Below are positions 7,325 to 14,732 of a stretch of 28,849 nt of DNA, piece after piece. The position numbers and the translations under genes were made by a program. How positions within the stretch are numbered: the stretch's first letter is position 1; every line of letters starts with the position of its first letter. The stretch is from a virus, in the IMG/VR virus record IMGVR_UViG_3300034190_002544, positions 1 through 28,849 of that record. One strand, written 5' to 3'. The notes beneath the pieces are model-generated. The model was given only the letters and a program-made list of their open reading frames with translations, made no database searches and was not told the DNA's origin.

Positions 7325-8667
7325 AAATCAGTGAGATTATTTTAAGTCAAGGCCTTGAGCGCAGATTTAGAGGGCCTCGTAAACCTCGCCAAAAGCAAAT
7401 AGGATTTCACTCAAAACTAAAGGGTCTGTTTGATAAAGATTTGAGTGAAGCAAAAAATACGCACTTGGATCATGCTGAGGAATTAATCTTCATGTATGGG
7501 CAAGAGGGATTAAAACGTGTTGTTAGCACTTACTCCAAATTATTATCTTCATTGGATGGAGACGGCGGCGGCGATGCGATTACAACAAAATGGGACGGCG
7601 CCCCTGCGATATTTGCCGGCGTTGATCCAGAAGATGGAGAATTCTTTGTTGGAACCAAAGGCGTATTTGCAAAAAGCCCTAAATTAAATAAAAAGCCGGA
7701 AGACATTGAAAAAAACCATGCTGATGTCACCAAAAACGGCGAAGCAATAAGTAAAAAAGGATTGCGTGATAAATTATATGCATCACTTGAACACCTTAAA
7801 AACTTGGGCATTTCTGGAGTAGTTCAAGGTGATCTTCTTTTTACACGTGATGATTTAAAAGAAGTACAGATTGAAGGTGAACAGTATATAGCGTTCAAGC
7901 CTAATACTATAACATACGTTGTTCCTGCCGATAGTAATACTGCACGTGAAATGTTATCATCTGATCTTGGTGTAGTATTTCATACCAGTTATGAGGGCGA
8001 TACATTAGCAGATATGAGTGCTAGATTTGGCTATGATGCAAGTAACTTGAATAAATCATCTAATGTTTGGTACACAGATGCACGTATTAAAGATGTATCG
8101 GGGCAAGTAAATCTTAATAAGAAGGAAGTTAGTGCAATTAAAACTGCAATTAACGAACTTGCAAGTTTGGATATCCCTAGTCCAGAAGTATTTAAGAAAA
8201 TTAATAATAGTATTGGTGGAATAGATATAGTTGCTGCACTTAAGGCACACGCAAACACACCTATTCGTTCAGGCAATGCATTAGAACAAGATGCAGATAA
8301 ATTCGTATCAGATTTTATTAATAAATTAAAAGACAAGTTTGATACTGATATGACTAAATTAAAAACTGGGCCAGAAGGAAAAGCAGGACTAGCAAAATTA
8401 GATAAAAAGAAACAAGTTGTTGAGTTTATTGAAGAGAATGCGCAAAATATTGCTAATATGTATAGAGCGTATTTAAAAACCGAAGCAGTAAAAATGATGT
8501 TTCAGCGCAAAATGCGAGACATTAAAGCGATTGATAGTTTTATTGAACAGCCAGATGGCTCTTTTAACGTAACTGACCCTGAGGGTTTTGTTATCGTAGA
8601 CCATGTTGGCCGCGCCATGAAAATTGTTGATAGATTAGAATTTAGTGCTGCGAATTTCGCAAAGTAA
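7321..8667 (+). CDS. KxDG nucleotidyltransferase-like protein (DUF6267-like)
   Basis: 448 residues. Residues 88-200 carry an ordered set of motifs like those of the RNA/DNA ligase nucleotidyltransferase superfamily: K90-W-D-G93 (motif I, where lysine is adenylylated in ligases), then GVVQGDLLF at about 166-174 (like the acidic motif III), then YIAFKPN at 189-195 (like motif V). Proteins of this type in marine T4-like phages are, as I recall, grouped as DUF6267. The C-terminal half is helical with no recognised domain. GGAGA upstream and a 4-nt overlap support the start. It may be a polynucleotide ligase or an RNA-modifying enzyme, although it lies in the virion block. Confidence 0.72.
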   Translation: MKISEIILSQGLERRFRGPRKPRQKQIGFHSKLKGLFDKDLSEAKNTHLDHAEELIFMYGQEGLKRVVSTYSKLLSSLDGDGGGDAITTKWDGAPAIFAGVDPEDGEFFVGTKGVFAKSPKLNKKPEDIEKNHADVTKNGEAISKKGLRDKLYASLEHLKNLGISGVVQGDLLFTRDDLKEVQIEGEQYIAFKPNTITYVVPADSNTAREMLSSDLGVVFHTSYEGDTLADMSARFGYDASNLNKSSNVWYTDARIKDVSGQVNLNKKEVSAIKTAINELASLDIPSPEVFKKINNSIGGIDIVAALKAHANTPIRSGNALEQDADKFVSDFINKLKDKFDTDMTKLKTGPEGKAGLAKLDKKKQVVEFIEENAQNIANMYRAYLKTEAVKMMFQRKMRDIKAIDSFIEQPDGSFNVTDPEGFVIVDHVGRAMKIVDRLEFSAANFAK

Positions 8668-8679
8668 TTAGGAAATAAT

Positions 8680-8889
8680 ATGTTTAGTAAAGAATGTAAA
8701 GAACACTTGGAAGAAGCGAATATGGGGCCGTTACAACATGCAAAATTTGCACTTGGTATTGCTCTACAACTTCAGATTGCCGTATTTGCAATTATTATAC
8801 ATTCAATCATACCTAGATGCTGCAAAACATATGCAAGTAATAAAATTATTAATCTTGCGAACCTATTTAAGGGGATGACACATGAGTGA
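8680..8889 (+). CDS. Small membrane-associated protein, DUF6356-like
   Basis: 69 residues. It starts with a FSKECKEHL segment, followed by a hydrophobic helix at about 26-46 with the pattern A-x-x-I-H-S-I-I-P and an ASNKI near the end. This pattern fits DUF6356, a short family of unknown function with one membrane-associated helix. AGGAAA lies upstream of the ATG. It overlaps the next gene by 8 nt. Function unknown. Confidence 0.72.
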   Translation: MFSKECKEHLEEANMGPLQHAKFALGIALQLQIAVFAIIIHSIIPRCCKTYASNKIINLANLFKGMTHE

Positions 8890-9730
8890 AAAAAAATATA
8901 CAGCAAGCCAATGGGCAACAATATATGGTGGCCACGAAATTGATGACAATGATGATAAAAGTTTACAATTAGTACACGAACTAACTGAAAGCCGCTTGTT
9001 TAGAAATAAAAAGATAGCAAGTGAGGTTAATTTAGATGATGCTGCCAATGTTTCATTCATGTATTTAATGCTATTAAATATTTTTAATAAAGATTATGAT
9101 TATGCGCCATTAGCAAGTGAATATGCAAAACGTACAGCAGCCTTTAGAAATTTTGATACATTTAGAACAAGTGGAACGGATCTATACATTTCTTTAAACC
9201 GTTTGATGGGCAAAGACCAAGATGATAGTAATGAAAAAGATGTAATTGCTAAGAAAAGATTATCACCTAAAAAAGCAGATTTAGTACAATATCTAACTCA
9301 TATTGGAAATAACAAAACTAATTCAGCGTTTGAGCAAAAAATGTTACTTAGATTCCAAAACCAATTGAATATACAAGATAGTATGATGAAATCAATGCGC
9401 CGATTGATTGGTGATTGGGATAATTTGAACCAAAATCAACGTGCACTAGTAGTAACACGCTGTGTTCAATATATGCGTTCCAAAGCACTCCGCAGTGAGT
9501 TTATGAAACCATTACTATCTTTTCAAAAGCGTGGCAATTATATGGTAAATGATAGAAACGATAAAAAGAAAAAGATTTGGGATAAACCTATTGTTAAAGG
9601 GGCAGCAGCAATTGGTGGCATTTATGCTATTAGTAAGGGCGCTGAAGAACTAGGCAAACGATTGGCAAAAACAACGTATGATAGACCAACAAAATCTGGT
9701 CTAACAAAATTTCAATCCAGAAGAAAGTAA
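8882..9730 (+). CDS. Unknown late protein
   Basis: 282 residues, helical and charged. Near the C-terminus (about 236-256) a Gly/Ala-rich hydrophobic segment is flanked by lysine-rich stretches (KKKK before, Arg/Lys tail after), which could touch membrane or nucleic acid. The AAGGGG Shine-Dalgarno sequence lies inside the end of the previous gene. Position in the late block suggests a virion or assembly protein; no family is recognised. Confidence 0.8.
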   Translation: MSEKKYTASQWATIYGGHEIDDNDDKSLQLVHELTESRLFRNKKIASEVNLDDAANVSFMYLMLLNIFNKDYDYAPLASEYAKRTAAFRNFDTFRTSGTDLYISLNRLMGKDQDDSNEKDVIAKKRLSPKKADLVQYLTHIGNNKTNSAFEQKMLLRFQNQLNIQDSMMKSMRRLIGDWDNLNQNQRALVVTRCVQYMRSKALRSEFMKPLLSFQKRGNYMVNDRNDKKKKIWDKPIVKGAAAIGGIYAISKGAEELGKRLAKTTYDRPTKSGLTKFQSRRK

Positions 9731-9752
9731 TATATAATTTCTGGTACAAAAA

Positions 9753-9761
9753 AGATAAATA
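9753..9761 (+). promoter_or_regulatory. Late-type promoter box GATAAATAA
   Basis: GATAAATAA 48 nt upstream of the ATG at 9809, in the intergenic gap, same motif family as the box at 6843. Confidence 0.65.
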
Positions 9762-9808
9762 AAAGTATAGGACAATAGAGTCCCAAAACATTTAATGGAG
9801 AAAATAAA

Positions 9809-10072
9809 ATGGTAGCAAAAGTACATGAATCATATGATGCAGGTCAGTTCCTAACAGGCTCACTAGTACATTTCACAGCAGACGCAGGCGCGGGCGCAGT
9901 TGACAACAAAGTTCTTGTTGAAGCAGTAGGCACACGTGCAACAGTAGTTATCCTAGGTGTTAACGGCGGCGCAGGCACAGATGTTCGTTTCGCAGTTGAA
10001 AACAACGGCGCATGGGATGCAGCAACACTAAGTACAGCAACTGGTTACACAGTAACAGACTTTGATTACTAA
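9809..10072 (+). CDS. Small abundant virion-type protein (possible decoration protein)
   Basis: 87 residues, Gly/Ala/Val/Thr-rich and predicted all-beta, with no Cys and almost no Lys-rich stretches. Codon use differs from neighbours: repeated GCA, GGC and AAC and few of the AT-rich codons seen around it, which suggests strong expression. It is a single-gene unit with its own late-type box, a good Shine-Dalgarno sequence (TGGAG) and its own terminator. These traits fit a high-copy capsid decoration or fibre protein; this is inferred, not recognised by family. Confidence 0.8.
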   Translation: MVAKVHESYDAGQFLTGSLVHFTADAGAGAVDNKVLVEAVGTRATVVILGVNGGAGTDVRFAVENNGAWDAATLSTATGYTVTDFDY

Positions 10073-10097
10073 TACATAAACTCTATCTATAGAGTAT

Positions 10098-10126
10098 AAA
10101 GACCCGGCATTGCTGGGTCTTTTTTA
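10098..10126 (+). terminator. Rho-independent terminator
   Basis: AAAGACCC (10098-10105) pairs with GGGTCTTT (10115-10122), extended inward by a G-C and a G-U pair, followed by a T run. A smaller hairpin, CTCTA/TAGAG, lies just upstream at 10081-10094. Confidence 0.92.
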
Positions 10127-10148
10127 TTTTAAATCATTAATAATTATT

Positions 10149-10157
10149 GATAAATAT
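10149..10157 (+). promoter_or_regulatory. Late-type promoter box GATAAATAT
   Basis: GATAAATAT 27 nt before the ATG at 10184, directly after the upstream terminator. Confidence 0.68.
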
Positions 10158-10183
10158 TCATATACATTATTAGGAGAAACAAT

Positions 10184-10573
10184 ATGGCAAGAATACACGG
10201 TTCTGCGGGTTCAAGTGAAAATATATCAGGCAACTTGAATTTTTATACAATATATGTAAAGACATTGGATATCACTTCAACTGGTGATATATTAGACCAG
10301 TCACAGCAAAATTTTGATGACGTATGTAACTTAATTAATCTAGTTGCACAACCAGTAATAATGAATAGTCCCATTCCAGTAACACTTACTGGTCTTGCTC
10401 CAACATTAACTGGTAATGGTATGATTTTTAAATTTGCAGTAGAACACGGACAAGCGTTTGAACGTGCTGGTGACAATGTTGCACTACTTAAAGAAATATT
10501 CTACGGTGTAGATATTAATGGTGTACCAATGGATCCTATCACGATGGAATTTGAGATGTCAGACCTACTATAA
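10184..10573 (+). CDS. Unknown structural-type protein
   Basis: 129 residues, mostly beta-rich with many Thr/Ile/Val/Asn, acidic overall, ending in an acidic strand (TMEFEMSDLL). TAGGAGA upstream supports the start. It is a single-gene late unit: late box upstream, structured RNA and terminator downstream. Likely a virion component; no family recognised. Confidence 0.78.
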   Translation: MARIHGSAGSSENISGNLNFYTIYVKTLDITSTGDILDQSQQNFDDVCNLINLVAQPVIMNSPIPVTLTGLAPTLTGNGMIFKFAVEHGQAFERAGDNVALLKEIFYGVDINGVPMDPITMEFEMSDLL

Positions 10574-10672
10574 ATCTACATTCTATTGAGCGCCCACTAC
10601 CTAGTATGGTCTTGGAATCATTCGCATAATGAAATAGAATGTGGAGATCCCCCATTAAGCAGTGAATGTAAA
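10574..10672 (+). ncRNA. Structured RNA candidate: long outer stem enclosing two hairpins
   Basis: A 13-bp outer stem pairs 10575-10587 with 10633-10645 (one G-U pair). It encloses two hairpins: CCACTAC/GTATGG at 10594-10609 with one bulged C and a CTA loop, and TCATT/AATGA at 10618-10632 with a CGCAT loop. This gives a three-way-junction-like fold in a 70-nt core, with no ORF, followed 30 nt later by a terminator. It could be a stable 3' UTR end of the upstream late mRNA or a separate small RNA. The fold was read by eye. Confidence 0.6.
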
Positions 10673-10675
10673 GAA

Positions 10676-10702
10676 AAAACCCAGTATTAATACTGGGTTT
10701 TT
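10676..10702 (+). terminator. Rho-independent terminator, perfect inverted repeat
   Basis: ACCCAGTATT and AATACTGGGT form a perfect 10-bp inverted repeat with A-rich sequence before and seven or more T after. It closes the unit of the gene at 10184 and its structured 3' region. Confidence 0.92.
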
Positions 10703-10733
10703 TTATATGTGGATAATCCTTTTAAACTAAAAT

Positions 10734-10742
10734 GATAAATAC
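10734..10742 (+). promoter_or_regulatory. Late-type promoter box GATAAATAC
   Basis: GATAAATAC 26 nt before the chosen ATG at 10768. Because transcription would begin after this box, the in-frame ATG at 10732 is excluded. Confidence 0.7.
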
Positions 10743-10767
10743 ATATAACAATTCGTGGAGAAGAACG

Positions 10768-11016
10768 ATGTCTATAAATGAACCGCAATTAGCAGCACTT
10801 GAGATGCAGAGTTTAGAAACTCATGTGGCAGTTAATCATGAACGATTTAGGAAACTAGATGATTCAATCAGGCGGTTAGAAACATTAGTAGAAAGACAGA
10901 CATTGGATACAAAGGAACAATTTACGGAGTTAAAAAAGATAGTTGTTTGGGCAAGTTCAACATTATTTGGTACATTGCTAATTGCACTATTGACTTCTGT
11001 GTTTAAGGTGATATAA
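10768..11016 (+). CDS. Small coiled-coil protein with C-terminal membrane helix (XhlA-like topology)
   Basis: 82 residues from the ATG at 10768, which has GGAGAAG upstream; an earlier in-frame ATG at 10732 overlaps the promoter box. Residues about 5-55 are a charged amphipathic helix (likely coiled coil), and 60-81 form one hydrophobic segment. This layout is like XhlA-type proteins, which accompany phage holins, but the match is topological only. It shares one base with the next gene's start (TAATG). Confidence 0.7.
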   Translation: MSINEPQLAALEMQSLETHVAVNHERFRKLDDSIRRLETLVERQTLDTKEQFTELKKIVVWASSTLFGTLLIALLTSVFKVI

Positions 11017-11300
11017 TGCTTATAGAAGAAATTGTAACACCTGATGAAGAATTTTATGAAGCAAAACTTGTTTATGCTCGTAGTGGCAAAAAAGTAGTAC
11101 GTAAATATCGTTGTTCGTCAGGTAGATTAAAAGGTAAAACAGTTGCTAACCCCACTGCATGCTTTAAGCCAGTTAATGTTAAGAAACGATTTACATTAGC
11201 AAAAACTAAAGCAAAAATGGGTTCTCGTATGGCACGAAAATCAAAAATGACTAAGAGAATGAATCCAGCAAGTAAACGCTTAAAAATGCTGAATAGGTAG
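11016..11300 (+). CDS. Small, highly basic unknown protein
   Basis: 94 residues. The N-terminal 15 are acidic; the rest is strongly basic, with a C-terminal Lys/Arg/Met-rich helix (about 60-94). A Cys pair (C32, C48) flanks a basic loop. The charge suggests nucleic-acid or capsid-interior binding. It is translationally coupled to the previous gene. No family is named. Confidence 0.75.
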   Translation: MLIEEIVTPDEEFYEAKLVYARSGKKVVRKYRCSSGRLKGKTVANPTACFKPVNVKKRFTLAKTKAKMGSRMARKSKMTKRMNPASKRLKMLNR

Positions 11301-11307
11301 AGAAACA

Positions 11308-11868
11308 ATGGGATTAAAAGATAGTATAGAAAACGCAATGGTCACTGAAACTTATAATACAAGATTGACTGGTATCGCAGATTTAGTTGGTTCCAGTGAT
11401 GATGATGTACGTAACCGAATGAAAACTCTTGATTTCGGTAAATATGTTGAATTGATGCGGGCATTACGTGATAGAAATGAAAATGCAGCCAAAGAAGTTT
11501 TGGGGTTCAGTGTCGATGAAGCATATTCTTCGGGCTCCCAAGGTACACGTACTTCATTAACACCGGGTGAAATGAAGGGCGTACAACAGGCTCAAGCGCA
11601 GCAAGCGCAGCAACAGTCGGGTGGCGATTCTGATCCTGCTACAATGTCCAAGAAGTCACAGGCAATGCAACGATTGGGCAAGAAGGCCTTGGGCGGTATT
11701 AGCGGTCAACAGGCAGCAAAAGCATTAGATAGAGCCGAGCAAGGAAAAGCATTAACGCCTGTGCAACGTTTTGCGATGGCGCAGCAAGCAAAATCATTGG
11801 GCGCTCTTGCAAATGATCCTAAAACAGCAATACAATTTAGAAGTCTATTAAATAAACTCAATAAGTAA
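11308..11868 (+). CDS. Unknown late protein with Gln/Ala-rich linker
   Basis: 186 residues. The N-terminal helical domain (about 1-70) is followed by a low-complexity Gln/Ala linker (about 93-105, from repeated CAG/CAA/GCG codons) and a basic helical C-terminal domain (about 110-186). A weak AGAG precedes the ATG. It sits in the late operon led by the box at 10734. Scaffold or virion-internal roles are possible; no family is recognised. Confidence 0.75.
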   Translation: MGLKDSIENAMVTETYNTRLTGIADLVGSSDDDVRNRMKTLDFGKYVELMRALRDRNENAAKEVLGFSVDEAYSSGSQGTRTSLTPGEMKGVQQAQAQQAQQQSGGDSDPATMSKKSQAMQRLGKKALGGISGQQAAKALDRAEQGKALTPVQRFAMAQQAKSLGALANDPKTAIQFRSLLNKLNK

Positions 11869-11879
11869 AGGAGTTTAAT

Positions 11880-12074
11880 ATGAAATTACAGGAAGTTTTA
11901 GGTGGCATATATGTTATGGTCACCGAAGAAGAAAATGATCTTTTGGTAGAATTTTTTTCTGAAAATGAATATGTTAATGAATCGCAATTAAGTGATAGAA
12001 ATGCCTTAATCGCTGATAAACTAGTGCATAAAGGCGTATTAATACCAACACTAAAAGGGTATCGTGTCAACTAA
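11880..12074 (+). CDS. Small unknown protein
   Basis: 64 residues, acidic N-terminal half with a hydrophobic LLVEFFSENEYV core, basic C-terminal end. An AAGGAG Shine-Dalgarno sequence gives a confident start. The alternation of helix and short strand with GYRVN at the end could be a small winged-helix-like fold, but no motif proves this. Confidence 0.72.
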   Translation: MKLQEVLGGIYVMVTEEENDLLVEFFSENEYVNESQLSDRNALIADKLVHKGVLIPTLKGYRVN

Positions 12075-12085
12075 CGGAGGACAAA

Positions 12086-12712
12086 ATGACAGCACCTAGC
12101 CAAAAAGATGTAAATGCAATGTCAAATCTGATGAAAGCACTTAACGGTGACAAATCAGCATTGAAAGAGCAAGTTGCCTATGAAAAACAAGCAGCAGAGC
12201 AATCTGGACATATAGATACATCTATCGGAGTAAAGACAGCAGATATTAAAGCAATGGAAAATATTTTGAATGCGTTCAACAGTGCCAGTTCAAATGTTTC
12301 TAAAAAAGTTGCAACAACGATGAATGAGTCTACAAAGACACCAAATGGTGTAAAAGTAGGAATGTTTTCAGTTGAGAAGACTGATGATGGTTACTATGAT
12401 ATTAGAGACAATCGTTCAAATGATACACTATTTGAGAATATTTGTTTATACGAAACTGCATATGTTATTACAAAACACTTGAATTCTGGGAAGAAAATGA
12501 ACTCACCAGAATTAACAAAAATAATGGCGAGTAATGCAGTATTTGAACAATTTTATTTTGATGCGATACAATATAAAGATACATATGCAAAAGCGAAAAA
12601 GCGTAAAGATATTAGTAAAATGAATGTTGCCGAAGCAAGATTTACTAGAGCAAAATCAGAAGCAGGAAGTGCCAAACGTAGTATTAAATCTATATATGAA
12701 TCGATTAAATAG
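12086..12712 (+). CDS. Unknown late protein
   Basis: 208 residues, preceded by ACGGAGGA. The N-terminal third is a charged helix (Lys/Glu/Gln/Ala), the middle (about 85-135) contains a beta-rich segment (VGMFSVEKTDDGYYDIRDN), and the C-terminus (about 155-208) is a Lys/Arg/Ala-rich helix. Last gene before the next late box, so probably virion or assembly related. No family recognised. Confidence 0.78.
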   Translation: MTAPSQKDVNAMSNLMKALNGDKSALKEQVAYEKQAAEQSGHIDTSIGVKTADIKAMENILNAFNSASSNVSKKVATTMNESTKTPNGVKVGMFSVEKTDDGYYDIRDNRSNDTLFENICLYETAYVITKHLNSGKKMNSPELTKIMASNAVFEQFYFDAIQYKDTYAKAKKRKDISKMNVAEARFTRAKSEAGSAKRSIKSIYESIK

Positions 12713-12733
12713 ATTATAAAATGAAACTAAAAA

Positions 12734-12742
12734 GATAAATAC
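12734..12742 (+). promoter_or_regulatory. Late-type promoter box GATAAATAC
   Basis: GATAAATAC 32 nt before the ATG at 12775. Confidence 0.7.
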
Positions 12743-12774
12743 ATAATATAACTTTATGTATTGGGGCAAATATC

Positions 12775-13785
12775 ATGAATAAAACAATTTTTTACAACTC
12801 TAACCCAGTTGCTATCTCTTCAAAAATGAATGAGTATATGAAAAGCAATTTCGGTTATGAAATAGAAGGTGATTTAGAATCACTAAGAGAAGCGAAAGTT
12901 CAATTGGAAGCACAAAAGCGTGAAATGACTTCGAACTATCAGGATCGTGCATATGTTGAAAACATGCTTATGATTGAAACAATCAAATCACTATTGAAAG
13001 CACACGTTGCGGAAGGTGAATTACCAGCAGGTTTAAAAGCATATCAAGATGCAAAGAAAAAAGGCAAAGCGCCGGCTAAGAAGAAAGCCAAAGGCGACGG
13101 TAAGATGCCAATGGATGACAATGGCACACCAGACGATAAGTCAGATGATAAACCGGCATTCTTAAAGAATGAATCAGTAGCAACTGAGGGTAAATACAAA
13201 TCAGATGCACAGCGTAAAGCAGTACATGCGTCAAAAGCAGAAAAAACAAACGAAGGTGATGCACCAAAGTTTGATACAATGACAAAGTATAGCAATACTT
13301 ACGAAGCACCAAAGGAATATAAAATGAAAAAAGAAAAGTTAGAAGAAGGCCTACTAGCACAACTTAACAAATTACTTGAAAGTGATGCTGCAGAAGCGGA
13401 AGTTATGATGGCGGCTCGTGGTATAGTAGATGAACTACAAGACATGATTGAAAAACTAGGCAAACTACAAAACGATCAACTTGGCCCACTGACAGATGAA
13501 ATGGCATATTCACACGGTCCAGAAAGAGCAGCATCATTTAAAGATGCAGTAAATGATGCAGTAGCAGGATTATTGGGACAAGCACGTGCAACAAAAGATA
13601 CTGTGAATGACGCAGTTTTGGTTCTGAATGGCGAAGCTCCAGCAGATGATATGTCTGCAGGTGACGTAATCGGCGGTGATATGCAAGATGATTTCGAAGA
13701 TGATGTAGAAGTAGATTTTGCAAGCGGCGATGAAGCAGCATCTGGTCCTAATGACGAACCTCTAGGCAGAGCAAAGAGATCATAA
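12775..13785 (+). CDS. Unknown virion-type protein with Lys-rich and Asp-rich low-complexity segments
   Basis: 336 residues. A helical N-terminus (about 1-85) is followed by a Lys/Ala run (about 92-105), an Asp/Lys segment with K-x-D-D repeats (about 108-125), a charged helical middle, and a strongly acidic Asp/Ala/Gly tail (about 285-330). The opposite-charge low-complexity parts suggest a scaffold or assembly protein, perhaps processed. It has its own late box and a GGGG Shine-Dalgarno sequence. No family is recognised. Confidence 0.8.
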   Translation: MNKTIFYNSNPVAISSKMNEYMKSNFGYEIEGDLESLREAKVQLEAQKREMTSNYQDRAYVENMLMIETIKSLLKAHVAEGELPAGLKAYQDAKKKGKAPAKKKAKGDGKMPMDDNGTPDDKSDDKPAFLKNESVATEGKYKSDAQRKAVHASKAEKTNEGDAPKFDTMTKYSNTYEAPKEYKMKKEKLEEGLLAQLNKLLESDAAEAEVMMAARGIVDELQDMIEKLGKLQNDQLGPLTDEMAYSHGPERAASFKDAVNDAVAGLLGQARATKDTVNDAVLVLNGEAPADDMSAGDVIGGDMQDDFEDDVEVDFASGDEAASGPNDEPLGRAKRS

Positions 13786-13786
13786 T

Positions 13787-14107
13787 ATGAAAATTTCAAC
13801 ACTTTTAAGCGAAAATGACAATTATAAGTCGCAACTTATTAATGATATAAATGTATATCTTGTTCGCTTAAAGGCGAATGATATTAATACCATCGGAACG
13901 GATATAATGGTACGTGAATTAAATGATTTGGGTCATTCTATTACCCCAGAAAGTTTGATTGATATGTTATCAAATAGTAAATATGTTAGTAATGTAAGTT
14001 TAAATAGTATTGACTTAGAATTTGCCCCCACATCAAATAAAGATGATGATTCTAGAGATACAGTTAAAAAACTTGCTTCTAAAGCAACATCGAGGAGAAT
14101 GAAATAA
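13787..14107 (+). CDS. Unknown small late protein
   Basis: 106 residues starting 2 nt after the previous stop. The first 75 residues look like a small alpha/beta domain (a helix, then VRELNDLGHSITPESLIDML, then a strand), followed by a charged tail. The VRELNDLG..I.PE.L segment has a helix-turn-helix-like rhythm, but this is only suggestive. It shares one base with the next start (TAATG). Confidence 0.72.
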   Translation: MKISTLLSENDNYKSQLINDINVYLVRLKANDINTIGTDIMVRELNDLGHSITPESLIDMLSNSKYVSNVSLNSIDLEFAPTSNKDDDSRDTVKKLASKATSRRMK

Positions 14108-14595
14108 TGCCACTTATCATAAAAGGCGGTAAAGAACCGAAAGTAGTTTCTAAAAAAGAAATGCAGAATTTACTAAAATCTATTGAAAACAATACAACTG
14201 AAGCAGTGTTGGCATCGTTATCACCAGAGGTTGCAGAAAAACGTAGGGAAACATTAGTAAATAAAGCAGCAAGAGAGAATGCTGCAAGAATTGCAGATGC
14301 ACAGGCTGAATCCGCAGCAAAAAATCTTGAAGCAGAAAAAGAACAAATTCAAATTGCAGTTGAAGAAAAAGTAAAAGATGCAGTAGTAGAAACCGTCACT
14401 CCAATTACAGTAGAAAAGACTGAAACTAGTTTAATCATCGACACTAAAAATAATAAAAAAGTAGAAACTAATCCTGATTTTGAAACTATGACTAAAAAAG
14501 AAATTGATATTTGGGCAGATGAAAATCTAGGTGTGCAATTGGATCGTAGAAATACAAAAGCAACTATGATTGAAGAATTAAAAAAACATTTGTAA
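14107..14595 (+). CDS. Unknown protein with C-terminal HeH/SAP-like segment
   Basis: 162 residues. A long Glu/Ala/Lys helix (about 15-95) is followed by a beta/disordered linker and a C-terminal segment (about 128-162) of the form MTKKEIDIWADENLG...TKATMIEELKKH. This matches the short helix-extension-helix (HeH/SAP-like) domains often found at the ends of phage structural proteins and in DNA-binding proteins. GAGGAG lies upstream. Last gene of the late block before a strong terminator. Confidence 0.75.
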   Translation: MPLIIKGGKEPKVVSKKEMQNLLKSIENNTTEAVLASLSPEVAEKRRETLVNKAARENAARIADAQAESAAKNLEAEKEQIQIAVEEKVKDAVVETVTPITVEKTETSLIIDTKNNKKVETNPDFETMTKKEIDIWADENLGVQLDRRNTKATMIEELKKHL

Positions 14596-14620
14596 TTAAT
14601 TTAAAAAATTATAATCTATT

Positions 14621-14649
14621 AAAGCGTAAGATTAATCTTACGCTTTTTT
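14621..14649 (+). terminator. Rho-independent terminator, perfect inverted repeat
   Basis: AAAGCGTAAGATT and AATCTTACGCTTT form a near-continuous palindrome at 14621-14646 followed by T residues. It ends the first late block. Confidence 0.92.
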
Positions 14650-14697
14650 CTTGGCATATAATAATTGCTATATAACTATATTATAGTAAATAAAGAC

Positions 14698-14726
14698 TTG
14701 TAATTTATATAAAAGTATAGTATAAT
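14698..14726 (+). promoter_or_regulatory. Sigma70-type promoter of exonuclease (predicted leaderless)
   Basis: TTGTAA (14698-14703), 17-nt spacer, TATAAT (14721-14726). The ATG at 14733 follows after 6 nt with no Shine-Dalgarno sequence, as for the genes at 875, 1849 and 5423. Confidence 0.78.
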
Positions 14727-14732
14727 AGAAAT

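Noticed and set aside
10575-10645. tRNA or hammerhead ribozyme reading of the structured region
   Set aside because: The length is tRNA-like, but the outer stem is 13 bp and there are only two inner arms with no T-loop sequence; the CUGAUGA core of a hammerhead is absent.
10732-10767. Upstream in-frame ATG for the XhlA-like protein
   Set aside because: It overlaps the late promoter box, so it would not be transcribed from it; the ATG at 10768 has a good Shine-Dalgarno sequence.
13044-13802. Several minus-strand open frames opposite the 336-residue protein gene
   Set aside because: Low-complexity Lys/Asp/Ala codons on the plus strand leave the opposite frames free of stops; the antisense products are Ser/Leu/His-rich without motifs.
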